DNA of 33,524 nucleotides from Pseudomonadota bacterium (GTDB lineage Bacteria; Pseudomonadota; Gammaproteobacteria; Burkholderiales; Thiobacillaceae). The notes under the pieces were generated by a model. It was not told the origin of the DNA, did not search any database, and was given only the letters and a program-made list of their open reading frames with translations. The stretch spans positions 1 through 33,524 of the forward strand of contig JAURYL010000012.1 in assembly GCA_030653935.1 (NCBI GenBank). Reading direction: 5' to 3'. Shown piece after piece: positions 7,305 to 12,430 of this stretch. Position 1 is the stretch's first letter. Each line of letters begins with the position of its first letter. A program made the position numbers and the translations under genes.

Positions 7305-7707
7305 GAATTTGTGCGGGCCTGGCAAGCATTTGAAAGTGGAGCCACCGGATGAGAGGGAATTCGCAGGATTGCTGCGTTCTGGCTTGGCGAGGCTGAAGGA
7401 TGCAGAGAACACGGCTATCTCGCGTGAAGGGCGCTTTGACTTGGCTTGCAACGCAGCGCATGCGTTGTGTTTGGCTGCGCTGCGGCGAGAGGGTTACCGC
7501 CCGGATAATCGCTATATCGTTTTTCAGGTGTTGCCCCATACACTGGGCTTGGGGCCTGAGGTGTGGCGTGTCCTGTCGAAGTGCCACGATGTACGCAATC
7601 TGGGAGAGTACGAGGGCGATTTGAATATTGATAATCGCCTTCTCGATGATCTGATTGCGGCAACGCGAAGGGTGGCACAGGAAATTACGGCATCCAGCGC
7701 CAAATAA
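7288..7707 (+). CDS. HEPN-like helical protein, probable partner toxin of the MNT gene
   Basis: A 139-residue protein if started at the ATG at 7288, which has GGGGA five bases upstream; another in-frame ATG is at 7276. It is predicted all-helical, with LLRSGLARLKDAENTAISREGRFDLACNAAHALCLAALR at the front and KCHDVRNLGEYEGD in the second half, where HEPN proteins carry their RNase motif. The usual R-x4-6-H motif appears as RNLGEYEG, without the His. It may therefore be a divergent or inactive member, or use another residue. Its overlap with the upstream nucleotidyltransferase gene is typical of MNT/HEPN pairs. Function is inferred from pairing. Confidence 0.65.
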   Translation: MPSPLENLCGPGKHLKVEPPDEREFAGLLRSGLARLKDAENTAISREGRFDLACNAAHALCLAALRREGYRPDNRYIVFQVLPHTLGLGPEVWRVLSKCHDVRNLGEYEGDLNIDNRLLDDLIAATRRVAQEITASSAK

Positions 7708-7708
7708 G

Positions 7709-7764
7709 AATGCCCGCGCGGCAATCCACCCTTGCAGTCATTGCGAGCACAGCGTGGCAATCCA
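7709..7764. repeat. CATTGCGAG / GGCAATCCAG repeat remnants
   Basis: Contains GCGCGGCAATCCA, then GTCATTGCGAGCACAGCGTGGCAATCCAG, the family seen around wecB. It sits in the short gap between the HEPN-like gene and the end of the convergent hicB-2 gene. Confidence 0.7.
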
Positions 7765-7782
7765 GTGCGAGCTTGGTAGTGC

Positions 7783-8142
7783 TCAAACGTGATGCTCACG
7801 GCGCCCCAATCCTTCGGCGATAAACGCTAGTACCAGTGTATTGAGGGAGACCCCCTCAGATTTCGCGCGGGTAGCGAGTTGGGCGTGAATTGTCTTAGGT
7901 ACACGTGCAACGAACTTGCCAGATGCCACACCTCCGCTGTTGGGTGCAGGCACAGGAAAACCCTTCTCTGTCAGTGCCGTAATGGTTGCCATCAGTGCAT
8001 CGCGTCCATTGGCGATGGCTTCCTCCACGGTCTCCCCGTCTGAAATGCACTCGGAAAAATCTGGGAAGGAAATCAGGAAGCCTCCGCCCTCCGCAGCGGT
8101 CAGGGGGCGAATCTCAAACGGATAGTCTGTCAGTTTGCTCAT
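7783..8142 (-). CDS. hicB: HicB-family antitoxin (module 2)
   Basis: A 119-residue protein on the reverse strand. Residues 1-65 (YPFEIRPLTAAEGGGFLISF, PDFSECISDGETVEEAIANG) form the HicB N-terminal domain. Residues 75-112 (GKFVARVPKTIHAQLATRAK, SLNTLVLAFIAEGL) form a ribbon-helix-helix. An AAGGAG Shine-Dalgarno lies 8 bases before the ATG, just inside the hicA-2 3' end. It follows hicA-2 by 3 bp in the standard toxin-antitoxin order and should still be produced despite the element in hicA-2. Confidence 0.9.
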   Translation of the reverse strand: MSKLTDYPFEIRPLTAAEGGGFLISFPDFSECISDGETVEEAIANGRDALMATITALTEKGFPVPAPNSGGVASGKFVARVPKTIHAQLATRAKSEGVSLNTLVLAFIAEGLGRREHHV

Positions 8143-8145
8143 GGT

Positions 8146-8487
8146 TCAATCTCCTTTCACCAACGCCAAAAGCTTCTTCAGGGCACCTCGAAAAACCCTT
8201 AATTCGTCGTTCCCGCGAATGCGGGAACCCAGTGAAATCAACACACTAGATTCCCGCCTTCGCGGGAATGACGGGTTTTTCGATGTGCCCTTCACATAGA
8301 TTGGCTTGACTGGGCGGTGAGCAGGCACCGGCAGGGTTTTGCCATCGGCGCGGACAAACACACAATGGCTGGTGCCGTCCTGCCGCCAGTCGATGCCATA
8401 TTGCCGCGCCACCGTCTGAAGCTGCTCAATCCGCCAATCCAGGGGGTGGCGCCTCATGGACTCAAGCAGTTTTGTGGCGGTATTCAT
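8146..8487 (-). CDS. hicA: HicA-family toxin (module 2) carrying a 38-codon in-frame MITE insertion
   Basis: The ATG at 8487 gives 113 residues. The first part (MNTATKLLESMRRHPLDWR, YGIDWRQDGTSHCVFVRADG) is a normal HicA with the catalytic-type SH motif, continuing to PVKPIYVK. The next 38 residues (SKNPSFPRRRES...SRIRGNDE...) are encoded by the 110-bp element at 8181-8290 plus one 4-bp target duplicate. The normal C-terminus KLLALVKGD then resumes in frame. Excising 114 bp gives an uninterrupted PIYVKKLLALVKGD end and 75 residues, the usual HicA length. Whether the enlarged protein is toxic is unknown, because the insertion falls before the last helix. Longer upstream starts run into repeat DNA and are rejected. 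Confidence 0.85.
   Translation of the reverse strand: MNTATKLLESMRRHPLDWRIEQLQTVARQYGIDWRQDGTSHCVFVRADGKTLPVPAHRPVKPIYVKGTSKNPSFPRRRESSVLISLGSRIRGNDELRVFRGALKKLLALVKGD
8181..8290. mobile_element. 110-bp MITE-like element inside hicA, copy 1
   Basis: Terminal inverted repeats GGGCACCTCGAAAAACCC (8181-8198) and GGGTTTTTCGATGTGCCC (8273-8290) match at 17 of 18 positions. Direct TTCA copies flank the element (8177-8180 and 8291-8294), consistent with a 4-bp target duplication. Inside are two smaller palindromes, TTCCCGCGAATGCGGGAA and ATTCCCGCCTTCGCGGGAAT. There is no coding capacity. The copy at 11765-11874 has the same length and organisation. Confidence 0.88.
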
Positions 8488-8533
8488 GATGAATATAGTG
8501 TTACCTGTGACATCACTCGTAAAGTCAGGCGAC

Positions 8534-8938
8534 GCCGCAAGCGGGAACCCCCCTTTTCCAAAGGGGGGCAGGGGGGATTTACCCAAGGTCGAGCCGCCAC
8601 TGAACGCCCGCTAAATCCCCCCCCAGCCCCCCTTTGATAAAGGGGGGAGCCAGCGCGCCGCAAGCGGGAACCCCCCTTTTCCAAAGGGGGGAGTCAGGCG
8701 ACGCCGCAAGCGGGAACCCCCCTTTTCCAAAGGGGGGCAGGGGGGATTTACCCAAGGTCGAGCCGCCACTGAACGCCCGCCAAATCCCCCCCAGCCCCCC
8801 TTTGATAAAGGGGGGAGCCAGCGCGCCGCAAGCGGGAACCCCCCTTTTCCAAAGGGGGGCAGGGGGGATTTACCCAAGGTCGAGCCGCCACTGAACGCCC
8901 GCTAAATCCCCCCCAGCCCCCCTTTGATAAAGGGGGGA
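8534..8938. repeat. Tandem array of C-run/G-run palindrome pairs (three full units, one short)
   Basis: Units begin with GCCGCAAGCGGG at 8534, 8657, 8703 and 8825. Units 1, 3 and 4 are about 122 bp long, and each has a first palindrome (C6-TTTTCCAAA-G6-CAG6-ATTT), a GC-rich spacer with CAAGGTCGAGCCGCC, and a second palindrome (AAATC7AGC6-TTTGATAAA-G6). The second unit is only 46 bp and holds the first palindrome alone. The units are almost identical; unit 1 has one extra C in its C-run and there is a T/C change in the spacer. The two palindromes within a unit are partly inverse copies of each other, a BIME-like arrangement. Confidence 0.9.
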
Positions 8939-9025
8939 GTCAGGCGTGTCGCGGCCGACCTGAAACCGGTGCAAACGTGACGACATGAAACTGGATGGTT
9001 ACCTTTCAGGCTTAAGTAAGTGCCA

Positions 9026-9072
9026 TTCCCCTCGGGCCCCCTTTGCCAAAGGGGGAAGCAACCCGTCCGTGC
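9026..9072. repeat. Solo half of the G-run palindrome family with AAGCAACCCG tail
   Basis: CCCCTCGGGCCCCCTTTGCC followed by AAAGGGGG and AAGCAACCCGTCCGTGC. The same tail follows the palindromes at 10513-10560 and 11713-11745, so it appears to be part of the element rather than flank. Confidence 0.7.
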
Positions 9073-9132
9073 TTGCTGCGGTTCGCTGGGCGCCGGGCGC
9101 ACGCGGTACCTGGCTACCATGACCTTGACAAT

Positions 9133-9167
9133 AGTTACTATACTAATGCTCGTTATGTGTAGTAACT
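9133..9167. promoter_or_regulatory. Inverted repeat upstream of the nucleotidyltransferase-fold gene, possible operator
   Basis: AGTTACTA (9133-9140) and TAGTAACT (9160-9167) are perfect 8-bp inverted arms 19 bp apart, just after a TTGACA (9125-9130). They end 12 bases before the start codon at 9180. This could be an operator over the promoter or a hairpin in the leader. No well-spaced -10 for the TTGACA was found. Confidence 0.5.
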
Positions 9168-9179
9168 CTCGCGAGGTAG

Positions 9180-10229
9180 ATGATGCGTTTTTCGGATTTG
9201 TCGTTGACCGCCCAGACAGCTTATGCGGAGTTGGCAGAGCAAACGCATGTTGTGGAGTTGGATGCGGCGCTATCCGGTTTCCCTGGTGCTTTCCACAAGC
9301 GCACGATCAAGGGTCGTGAATATTGGTACTTCGGCTACCGCGATTTCAATGGCAAGGGCCGTATGGCGTATGTGGGTCCGGATAGTGGTCGCGTCCGGGA
9401 CCTGGTCGAACGTTTTGCGACATTGAAGAGCCAGAAACCCTTGCTTCCCATGGCTGGGGCGGCCATTTCCCTTGGCTGCGAAGTGGTCGCCTCCAAGCAT
9501 TTCAGAATCATCAAGCGCCTGAGTGAGTATGGTTTCTTTCGCGCTGGAGGTCTGCTGGTGGGCACGCATGCTTTCATCGCCATGGGCAATCTGCTTGGCG
9601 TTCGATGGGGAGAGGGGCAACGCACTCAGGATGTGGACTTCGCGCATGCCGGCAGAAATGTTTCGGTCGCCTTGCCCGCGGATCTGAAATTGAACGTGCA
9701 CGATGCGTTGACTTCACTGGAAATGGGGTTGCTCCCGATCAGGCAGTTTGATGGTGGAGCCGGTGCGCAATATCGGAACCCCAGTGACCCTGAGCTGCGT
9801 CTGGATTTTGTTACCGCTCAGCATCGGAAGGCTGGGGTGCCGGTTGTGCTGCCTGACCTTGGGTTGGTTCTGGAACCGCTCAAGTTCATGGAGTTTTCAT
9901 TACAGGGGTCGACTCAAGGTTGTGTGCTGGCGCGCGAGGGGGCATGCATGGTCAATTTGCCCGATCCAGCTCGCTATGCGGTTCACAAGCTGATCATCTA
10001 TGGGGAACGCCCAGTCAGGGAGAGAACGAAGGCCAGCAAGGACTTGCTGCAAGCGGCTTGTCTGGCTTCTTTTTATTTGAGCCGAGGGCCCGTTGAACAT
10101 TTCAATGGCGCTTGGCGGGATGCGCTTTCACGCGGTCGAGGTTGGCAGGTCAGGGCCAGACAAGGCAAGGCAGCCGTGCTTTCGTTGGCTCCTGAGCTGG
10201 CTGATAACGGGTTGTGGGATGAAGGCTGA
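9180..10229 (+). CDS. GSU2403-family nucleotidyltransferase-fold protein
   Basis: A 349-residue protein; an ATG at 9183 is an alternative start with better spacing from GAGG. The N-terminus (FHKRTIKGREYWYFGYRDFNGKGR) and the central FFRAGGLLVGTHAFIAMGNLLGVRW, followed by QRTQDVDFA, resemble the GSU2403-type nucleotidyltransferase fold, with G-[ST]-x9-D-x-D geometry as in AbiEii-like enzymes. Later VLEPLKFMEFSLQ and RYAVHKLIIYGERPVRERTKASKDLLQA fit the helical part of such proteins. Many relatives occur in toxin-antitoxin or phage-defence contexts, but no partner gene is adjacent here. The identification is by motif memory, so the exact family name is moderately certain. Confidence 0.7.
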   Translation: MMRFSDLSLTAQTAYAELAEQTHVVELDAALSGFPGAFHKRTIKGREYWYFGYRDFNGKGRMAYVGPDSGRVRDLVERFATLKSQKPLLPMAGAAISLGCEVVASKHFRIIKRLSEYGFFRAGGLLVGTHAFIAMGNLLGVRWGEGQRTQDVDFAHAGRNVSVALPADLKLNVHDALTSLEMGLLPIRQFDGGAGAQYRNPSDPELRLDFVTAQHRKAGVPVVLPDLGLVLEPLKFMEFSLQGSTQGCVLAREGACMVNLPDPARYAVHKLIIYGERPVRERTKASKDLLQAACLASFYLSRGPVEHFNGAWRDALSRGRGWQVRARQGKAAVLSLAPELADNGLWDEG

Positions 10230-10260
10230 ACTTGGCGTGGTGTCGCTGTCATTGCTGGCG

Positions 10261-10341
10261 TAGCGCGTCAACCAGGCCTACGGGGTGGGGCAGGCGTTTG
10301 AAGTTCCCCCCTTTTGCAAAGGGGGGTAGGGGGGATTTTCG
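10261..10341. repeat. GCCTACGGGGTGGGG leader plus G-run palindrome (left part of an element)
   Basis: 10261-10290 matches 27 of 30 bases of the 3' part of the 50-bp repeat at 10596 and 11573. It runs into GCGTTTGAAGTTCCCCCCTT, then TTGCAAAG6TAG6ATTT, the same order as at 11609-11667. The sequence after it, GGACGTTTGAACTAGGGCG, also resembles the spacer at 11670. The right half of the element is missing where the RelE remnant begins. Confidence 0.75.
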
Positions 10342-10354
10342 GACGTTTGAACTA

Positions 10355-10486
10355 GGGCGTGCTGGCCGCATTCCCGGCACTCGCGAGCTGGTCATCAGCC
10401 GAACGCCTTTCATCGTGGTCTATCGGCTCCGTGACAAGCGCATAGAACTAATGCGCCTGTTGCACGGCGCTCAGCAGTGGCCGTGA
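10355..10486 (+). pseudogene. RelE/ParE-family toxin, C-terminal remnant
   Basis: The last 43 codons read GRAGRIPGTRELVISRTPFI and VVYRLRDKRIELMRLLHGAQ-QWP. This is the characteristic C-terminal half of RelE/ParE superfamily toxins, including the RVPGTREL and LRVLHGAQxWP motifs. The N-terminal half (about 45-50 residues) is absent: the frame runs upstream only into the G-run palindrome element. No antitoxin gene is adjacent. It appears to be a decayed type II toxin broken by the repeat. Confidence 0.8.
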
Positions 10487-10512
10487 GTTGGGTATGGGGG
10501 CATTTGGTGTGC

Positions 10513-10560
10513 ACCTCGGTCCTCCTTTGCAAAGGGGGAAGCAACCCGGACCGTGCTTGA
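10513..10560. repeat. Right-half G-run palindrome with AAGCAACCCG tail
   Basis: CACCTCGGTCCTCCTTTGCA, AAGGGGGAAGCAACCCGGAC and CGTGCTTGA match the right end of the element at 11700-11750. With 10301-10341 it may be the other half of one element, with the RelE remnant lying between the halves. Confidence 0.7.
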
Positions 10561-10595
10561 TCGTTTCGCAGTGCGCTGATGAGGCACCGAGCTAT

Positions 10596-10645
10596 TACGA
10601 ACACCAGGTAGTCGCTATCGCGCCAACCTGGCCTACGGGGTGGGG
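10596..10645. repeat. 50-bp direct repeat, copy A (one side of tacAT)
   Basis: Begins TACGAACACCAGGTAG and ends GGCCTACGGGGTGGGG. It matches 11573-11622 at 48 of 50 positions in the same orientation. The two copies bracket the tacA/tacT pair (10673-11436). A shorter relative lies at 10261-10290. Confidence 0.85.
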
Positions 10646-10672
10646 CTCCCCGAGGTTCATGGTGCTGTGCTA

Positions 10673-11167
10673 TCAGGTTTTCGCGGTGTTCAAACGCAGC
10701 ATCAGGGTCATTGGATGATGCGGTGATTCTTGGAAACCGTAGTGCTCGTAGAACTGCTTGGCGCGGCTGTGCAGGGCGTGGACGAGCAGCGCCCGGACAC
10801 CGGCGTTCAGCGAAACCGTCACTGCCCGGTTAACTGCGTCTTGCAGCAAGGAGGCGCCGAGCCTGATGCCCTGGGCACGGTGGTCGACCGCCAGCCGAGC
10901 CAGCACCATCACGGGAATGGGGTCGGGCATGTTCCGTCGCACGCCGCTAGTAGCCATCTGGTGCGAAACGGCACCTGCCGCCATCGCGTAGTAGCCATAG
11001 ACATGGCCACCCTGATCAGTGACGACAAACGTGCGGCTGGCCCCACTCATCTGGTTTGCCAGAGCCCGGCGCTTGAGCCATTCATCGAGAACGGCTTCGC
11101 CACAATTGAAATCATCCAGTAGATGGGTCGTGGCCAGCGGCTGCGGCGAACTGAACAGCAAATTCAT
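10673..11167 (-). CDS. tacT: GNAT-family acetyltransferase toxin, TacT-like
   Basis: A 164-residue GNAT protein. FNCGEAVLDEWLKRRA at the front, GYYAMAAGAV, VMVLARLAVDHRAQGIRLGA (acetyl-CoA pyrophosphate loop) and AKQFYEHYGFQESPHHPMTL (Tyr used as the general acid) are the hallmarks of TacT/AtaT-like toxins, which acetylate the amino acid on charged tRNA and block translation. Its ATG overlaps the upstream antitoxin stop by 4 bases, the usual antitoxin-toxin order. The target tRNA cannot be told from sequence. Confidence 0.88.
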   Translation of the reverse strand: MNLLFSSPQPLATTHLLDDFNCGEAVLDEWLKRRALANQMSGASRTFVVTDQGGHVYGYYAMAAGAVSHQMATSGVRRNMPDPIPVMVLARLAVDHRAQGIRLGASLLQDAVNRAVTVSLNAGVRALLVHALHSRAKQFYEHYGFQESPHHPMTLMLRLNTAKT

Positions 11168-11436
11168 GCCGCGTTGCTGCTCCAGGGAGCTTTGATGGCC
11201 ATGAGGCGTTCAAGCCCGGGGTTGGGGCTGGGCGGCGCATCGAGCTGTTCGTTGAACTGCCTGAACTTGTCGGCATCCAGATTGAAGAATACTTGGTCGA
11301 GCAAGACTGCCTGCGCCCTGTCGCAAGCCGCTTCCAGCATGAAGTCCGAACGGTTTTTTCCAAGCAGGTTGGCCGCGTGGTCGATCAAGTCCCGCTGTTC
11401 GGGCAGGGCGCGCAGATTTATGGCTGCATCACGCAT
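11164..11436 (-). CDS. tacA: DUF1778-family ribbon-helix-helix antitoxin, TacA-like
   Basis: A 90-residue protein. The N-terminus (INLRALPEQRDLIDHAANLL, GKNRSDFMLEAACDRAQAVL) is the ribbon-helix-helix DNA-binding domain. The C-terminal tail (FNLDADKFRQFNEQLDAPPS) is the type that wraps and neutralises the GNAT toxin. AGGAGA precedes the ATG. A TTGACA promoter lies upstream, and an imperfect TGTG...CACA palindrome near 11452-11472 could be its operator. Confidence 0.9.
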   Translation of the reverse strand: MRDAAINLRALPEQRDLIDHAANLLGKNRSDFMLEAACDRAQAVLLDQVFFNLDADKFRQFNEQLDAPPSPNPGLERLMAIKAPWSSNAA

Positions 11437-11472
11437 CGGCTTCTCCTGATTTGTGTATACGGTAGATGCACA

Positions 11473-11501
11473 ATTCTTTAGTCCCGTGTAGCCGTTGTCA
11501 A
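11473..11501 (-). promoter_or_regulatory. Sigma-70-type promoter for tacAT
   Basis: On the reverse strand TTGACA (11501-11496) is followed after 17 bases by AAGAAT (11478-11473), a perfect -35 with a 4-of-6 -10. It points toward the tacA start at 11436. Confidence 0.6.
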
Positions 11502-11572
11502 TACGTTGCGAGATTTTCGGTGCGGTTTTTGCGGCTTTATCGCTACCTGACGGTTCAACTTCATGCTTGGCC

Positions 11573-11622
11573 TACGAACGCCAGGTAGACGCTATCGCGC
11601 CAACCTGGCCTACGGGGTGGGG
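11573..11622. repeat. 50-bp direct repeat, copy B (other side of tacAT)
   Basis: Begins TACGAACGCCAGGTAG and ends GGCCTACGGGGTGGGG. It has 2 mismatches to 10596-10645 and the same orientation. It continues directly into GCGTTTGAAG and the palindrome element at 11633. Confidence 0.85.
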
Positions 11623-11632
11623 GCGTTTGAAG

Positions 11633-11740
11633 TTCCCCCCTTTTGCAAAGGGGGGTAGGGGGGATTTTTGGACGATTGAACTGGCGGAACCCTTGGAGAA
11701 ATCTCCCTCGGTCCCCCTTTGTAAAAGGGGGAAGCAACCC
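11633..11740. repeat. Complete G-run palindrome pair, intergenic copy
   Basis: First palindrome: TTC6TTTTGCAAAG6TAG6ATTT. Spacer: GGACGATTGAACTGGCGG, then AACCCTTGGAGAAATC. Second palindrome: TCCCTCGGTCCCCCTTTGTA, then AAAGGGGGAAGCAACCC. The AACCCTTGGAGAAATC spacer is shared with the bioF copy in the same orientation and with the bioC-bioD copy inverted. Confidence 0.85.
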
Positions 11741-11764
11741 GGCCGTGTTTGACATGACACGATT

Positions 11765-11874
11765 GGGTACCTCGAATAACGCCTGATTCGTCGTTCCCGC
11801 GCATGCGGGAACCCAGTGGAATCAACACTCTGGATTCCCGCATTCGCGGGAATGACGGGTTTTTCGAGGCCCCC
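11765..11874. mobile_element. 110-bp MITE-like element, copy 2
   Basis: Begins GGGTACCTCGAATAACGC and ends GGGTTTTTCGAGGCCCCC; both ends align base for base with copy 1 at 8181-8290, and the length is the same. GATT flanks both sides (11761-11764 and 11875-11878), the expected 4-bp duplication. Inner palindromes TTCCCGCGCATGCGGGAA and ATTCCCGCATTCGCGGGAAT are retained. Confidence 0.87.
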
Positions 11875-11932
11875 GATTGTGGCAATTTTCATGTCTGGTC
11901 TTCGGGGTGGGGGCGGCGGATAAAATGTGGGC

Positions 11933-12397
11933 ATGCACAAGATTCCCGTTTCCGTCCTGGTTGTTATTCATAGCGCCGATCTGCGGGTGCTTCTTCTGGA
12001 GCGCGCCGATGCTCCGGGGTACTGGCAATCCGTCACCGGCAGCCAGGATTACCTAAGCGTAGGGGAGCCGTCGGCTGTTGAATCCCTTTGGGAGACGGCT
12101 GTTCGCGAGGTGCGTGAGGAAACCGGTTTGGAGGCCGGTGACTTTGTTTTGATTGATTGGCATCTGGAAAACCGTTTCGAAATCTTCGAGCGCTGGCGCC
12201 ATCGTTATGCGCCTGGGGTCACCCATAACACCGAGCATGTTTTCGGTTTGCTGTTGCCGGTGCCGCGGCCGGTCACGCTTTCGCCGCGCGAGCATCTGAA
12301 TCAGGTTTGGTTGCCCTGGCGGGAGGCGGCGGAGAAGTGTTTTTCCTGGAGCAATGCGGATGCGATTCGGCGGCTCGGAGAGGCTGAGTTGCCATGA
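11933..12397 (+). CDS. nudB: Dihydroneopterin triphosphate diphosphatase (Nudix)
   Basis: A 154-residue Nudix hydrolase. MHKIPVSVLVVIHSADLRVL, LERADAPGYWQSVTGSQD and the Nudix box GEPSAVESLWETAVREVREETG (glutamates binding Mg2+), followed by NTEHVFGLLLP, closely fit NudB. NudB removes pyrophosphate from dihydroneopterin triphosphate, the second step of folate synthesis. A GTG at 11927 is an alternative start. The gene lies alone between repeat DNA and the convergent comF. Confidence 0.88.
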   Translation: MHKIPVSVLVVIHSADLRVLLLERADAPGYWQSVTGSQDYLSVGEPSAVESLWETAVREVREETGLEAGDFVLIDWHLENRFEIFERWRHRYAPGVTHNTEHVFGLLLPVPRPVTLSPREHLNQVWLPWREAAEKCFSWSNADAIRRLGEAELP

Positions 12398-12430
12398 GCT
12401 TCCGCTTGCTGCGGCTCGCTGGCGCGCCGC

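Larger units (their letters stand above)
8488..9179. other. Long non-coding region upstream of hicA-2 and of the nucleotidyltransferase-fold gene
   Basis: No gene is supported. 8534-8938 is a tandem array of G-run palindromes. 8940-9025 shows nothing recognisable. 9026-9072 is another half-palindrome with the AAGCAACCCG tail. 9133-9167 is an inverted repeat before the next gene. Open frames here translate to PPFxKGGxGG-type repeats and are artefacts of the repeat DNA. Confidence 0.8.
11437..11932. other. Non-coding region between tacA and nudB, mostly repeats
   Basis: It contains, in order, the tacA promoter, the second 50-bp direct repeat, a complete G-run palindrome pair, the second 110-bp MITE copy and a short unique stretch before nudB with TAAAAT at 11921-11926 as a possible -10. 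No gene is seen. Confidence 0.8.

Noticed and set aside
8484-8894. Open frames encoding PPLxKGGxGG-type repetitive proteins
   Set aside because: They are translations of the G-run palindrome array in several frames and both strands, with no ribosome-binding site and no domain.
8534-8938. CRISPR-like array
   Set aside because: The units are near-identical over their whole length, unequal in size (about 122 and 46 bp), and the repeats are long C/G-run palindromes. There are no unique spacers and no cas genes.
4191-11932. Integron cassette array (many toxin-antitoxin modules separated by palindromes)
   Set aside because: The palindromes lack attC core sites (GTTRRRY ends), gene orientation is mixed and no integrase is present.
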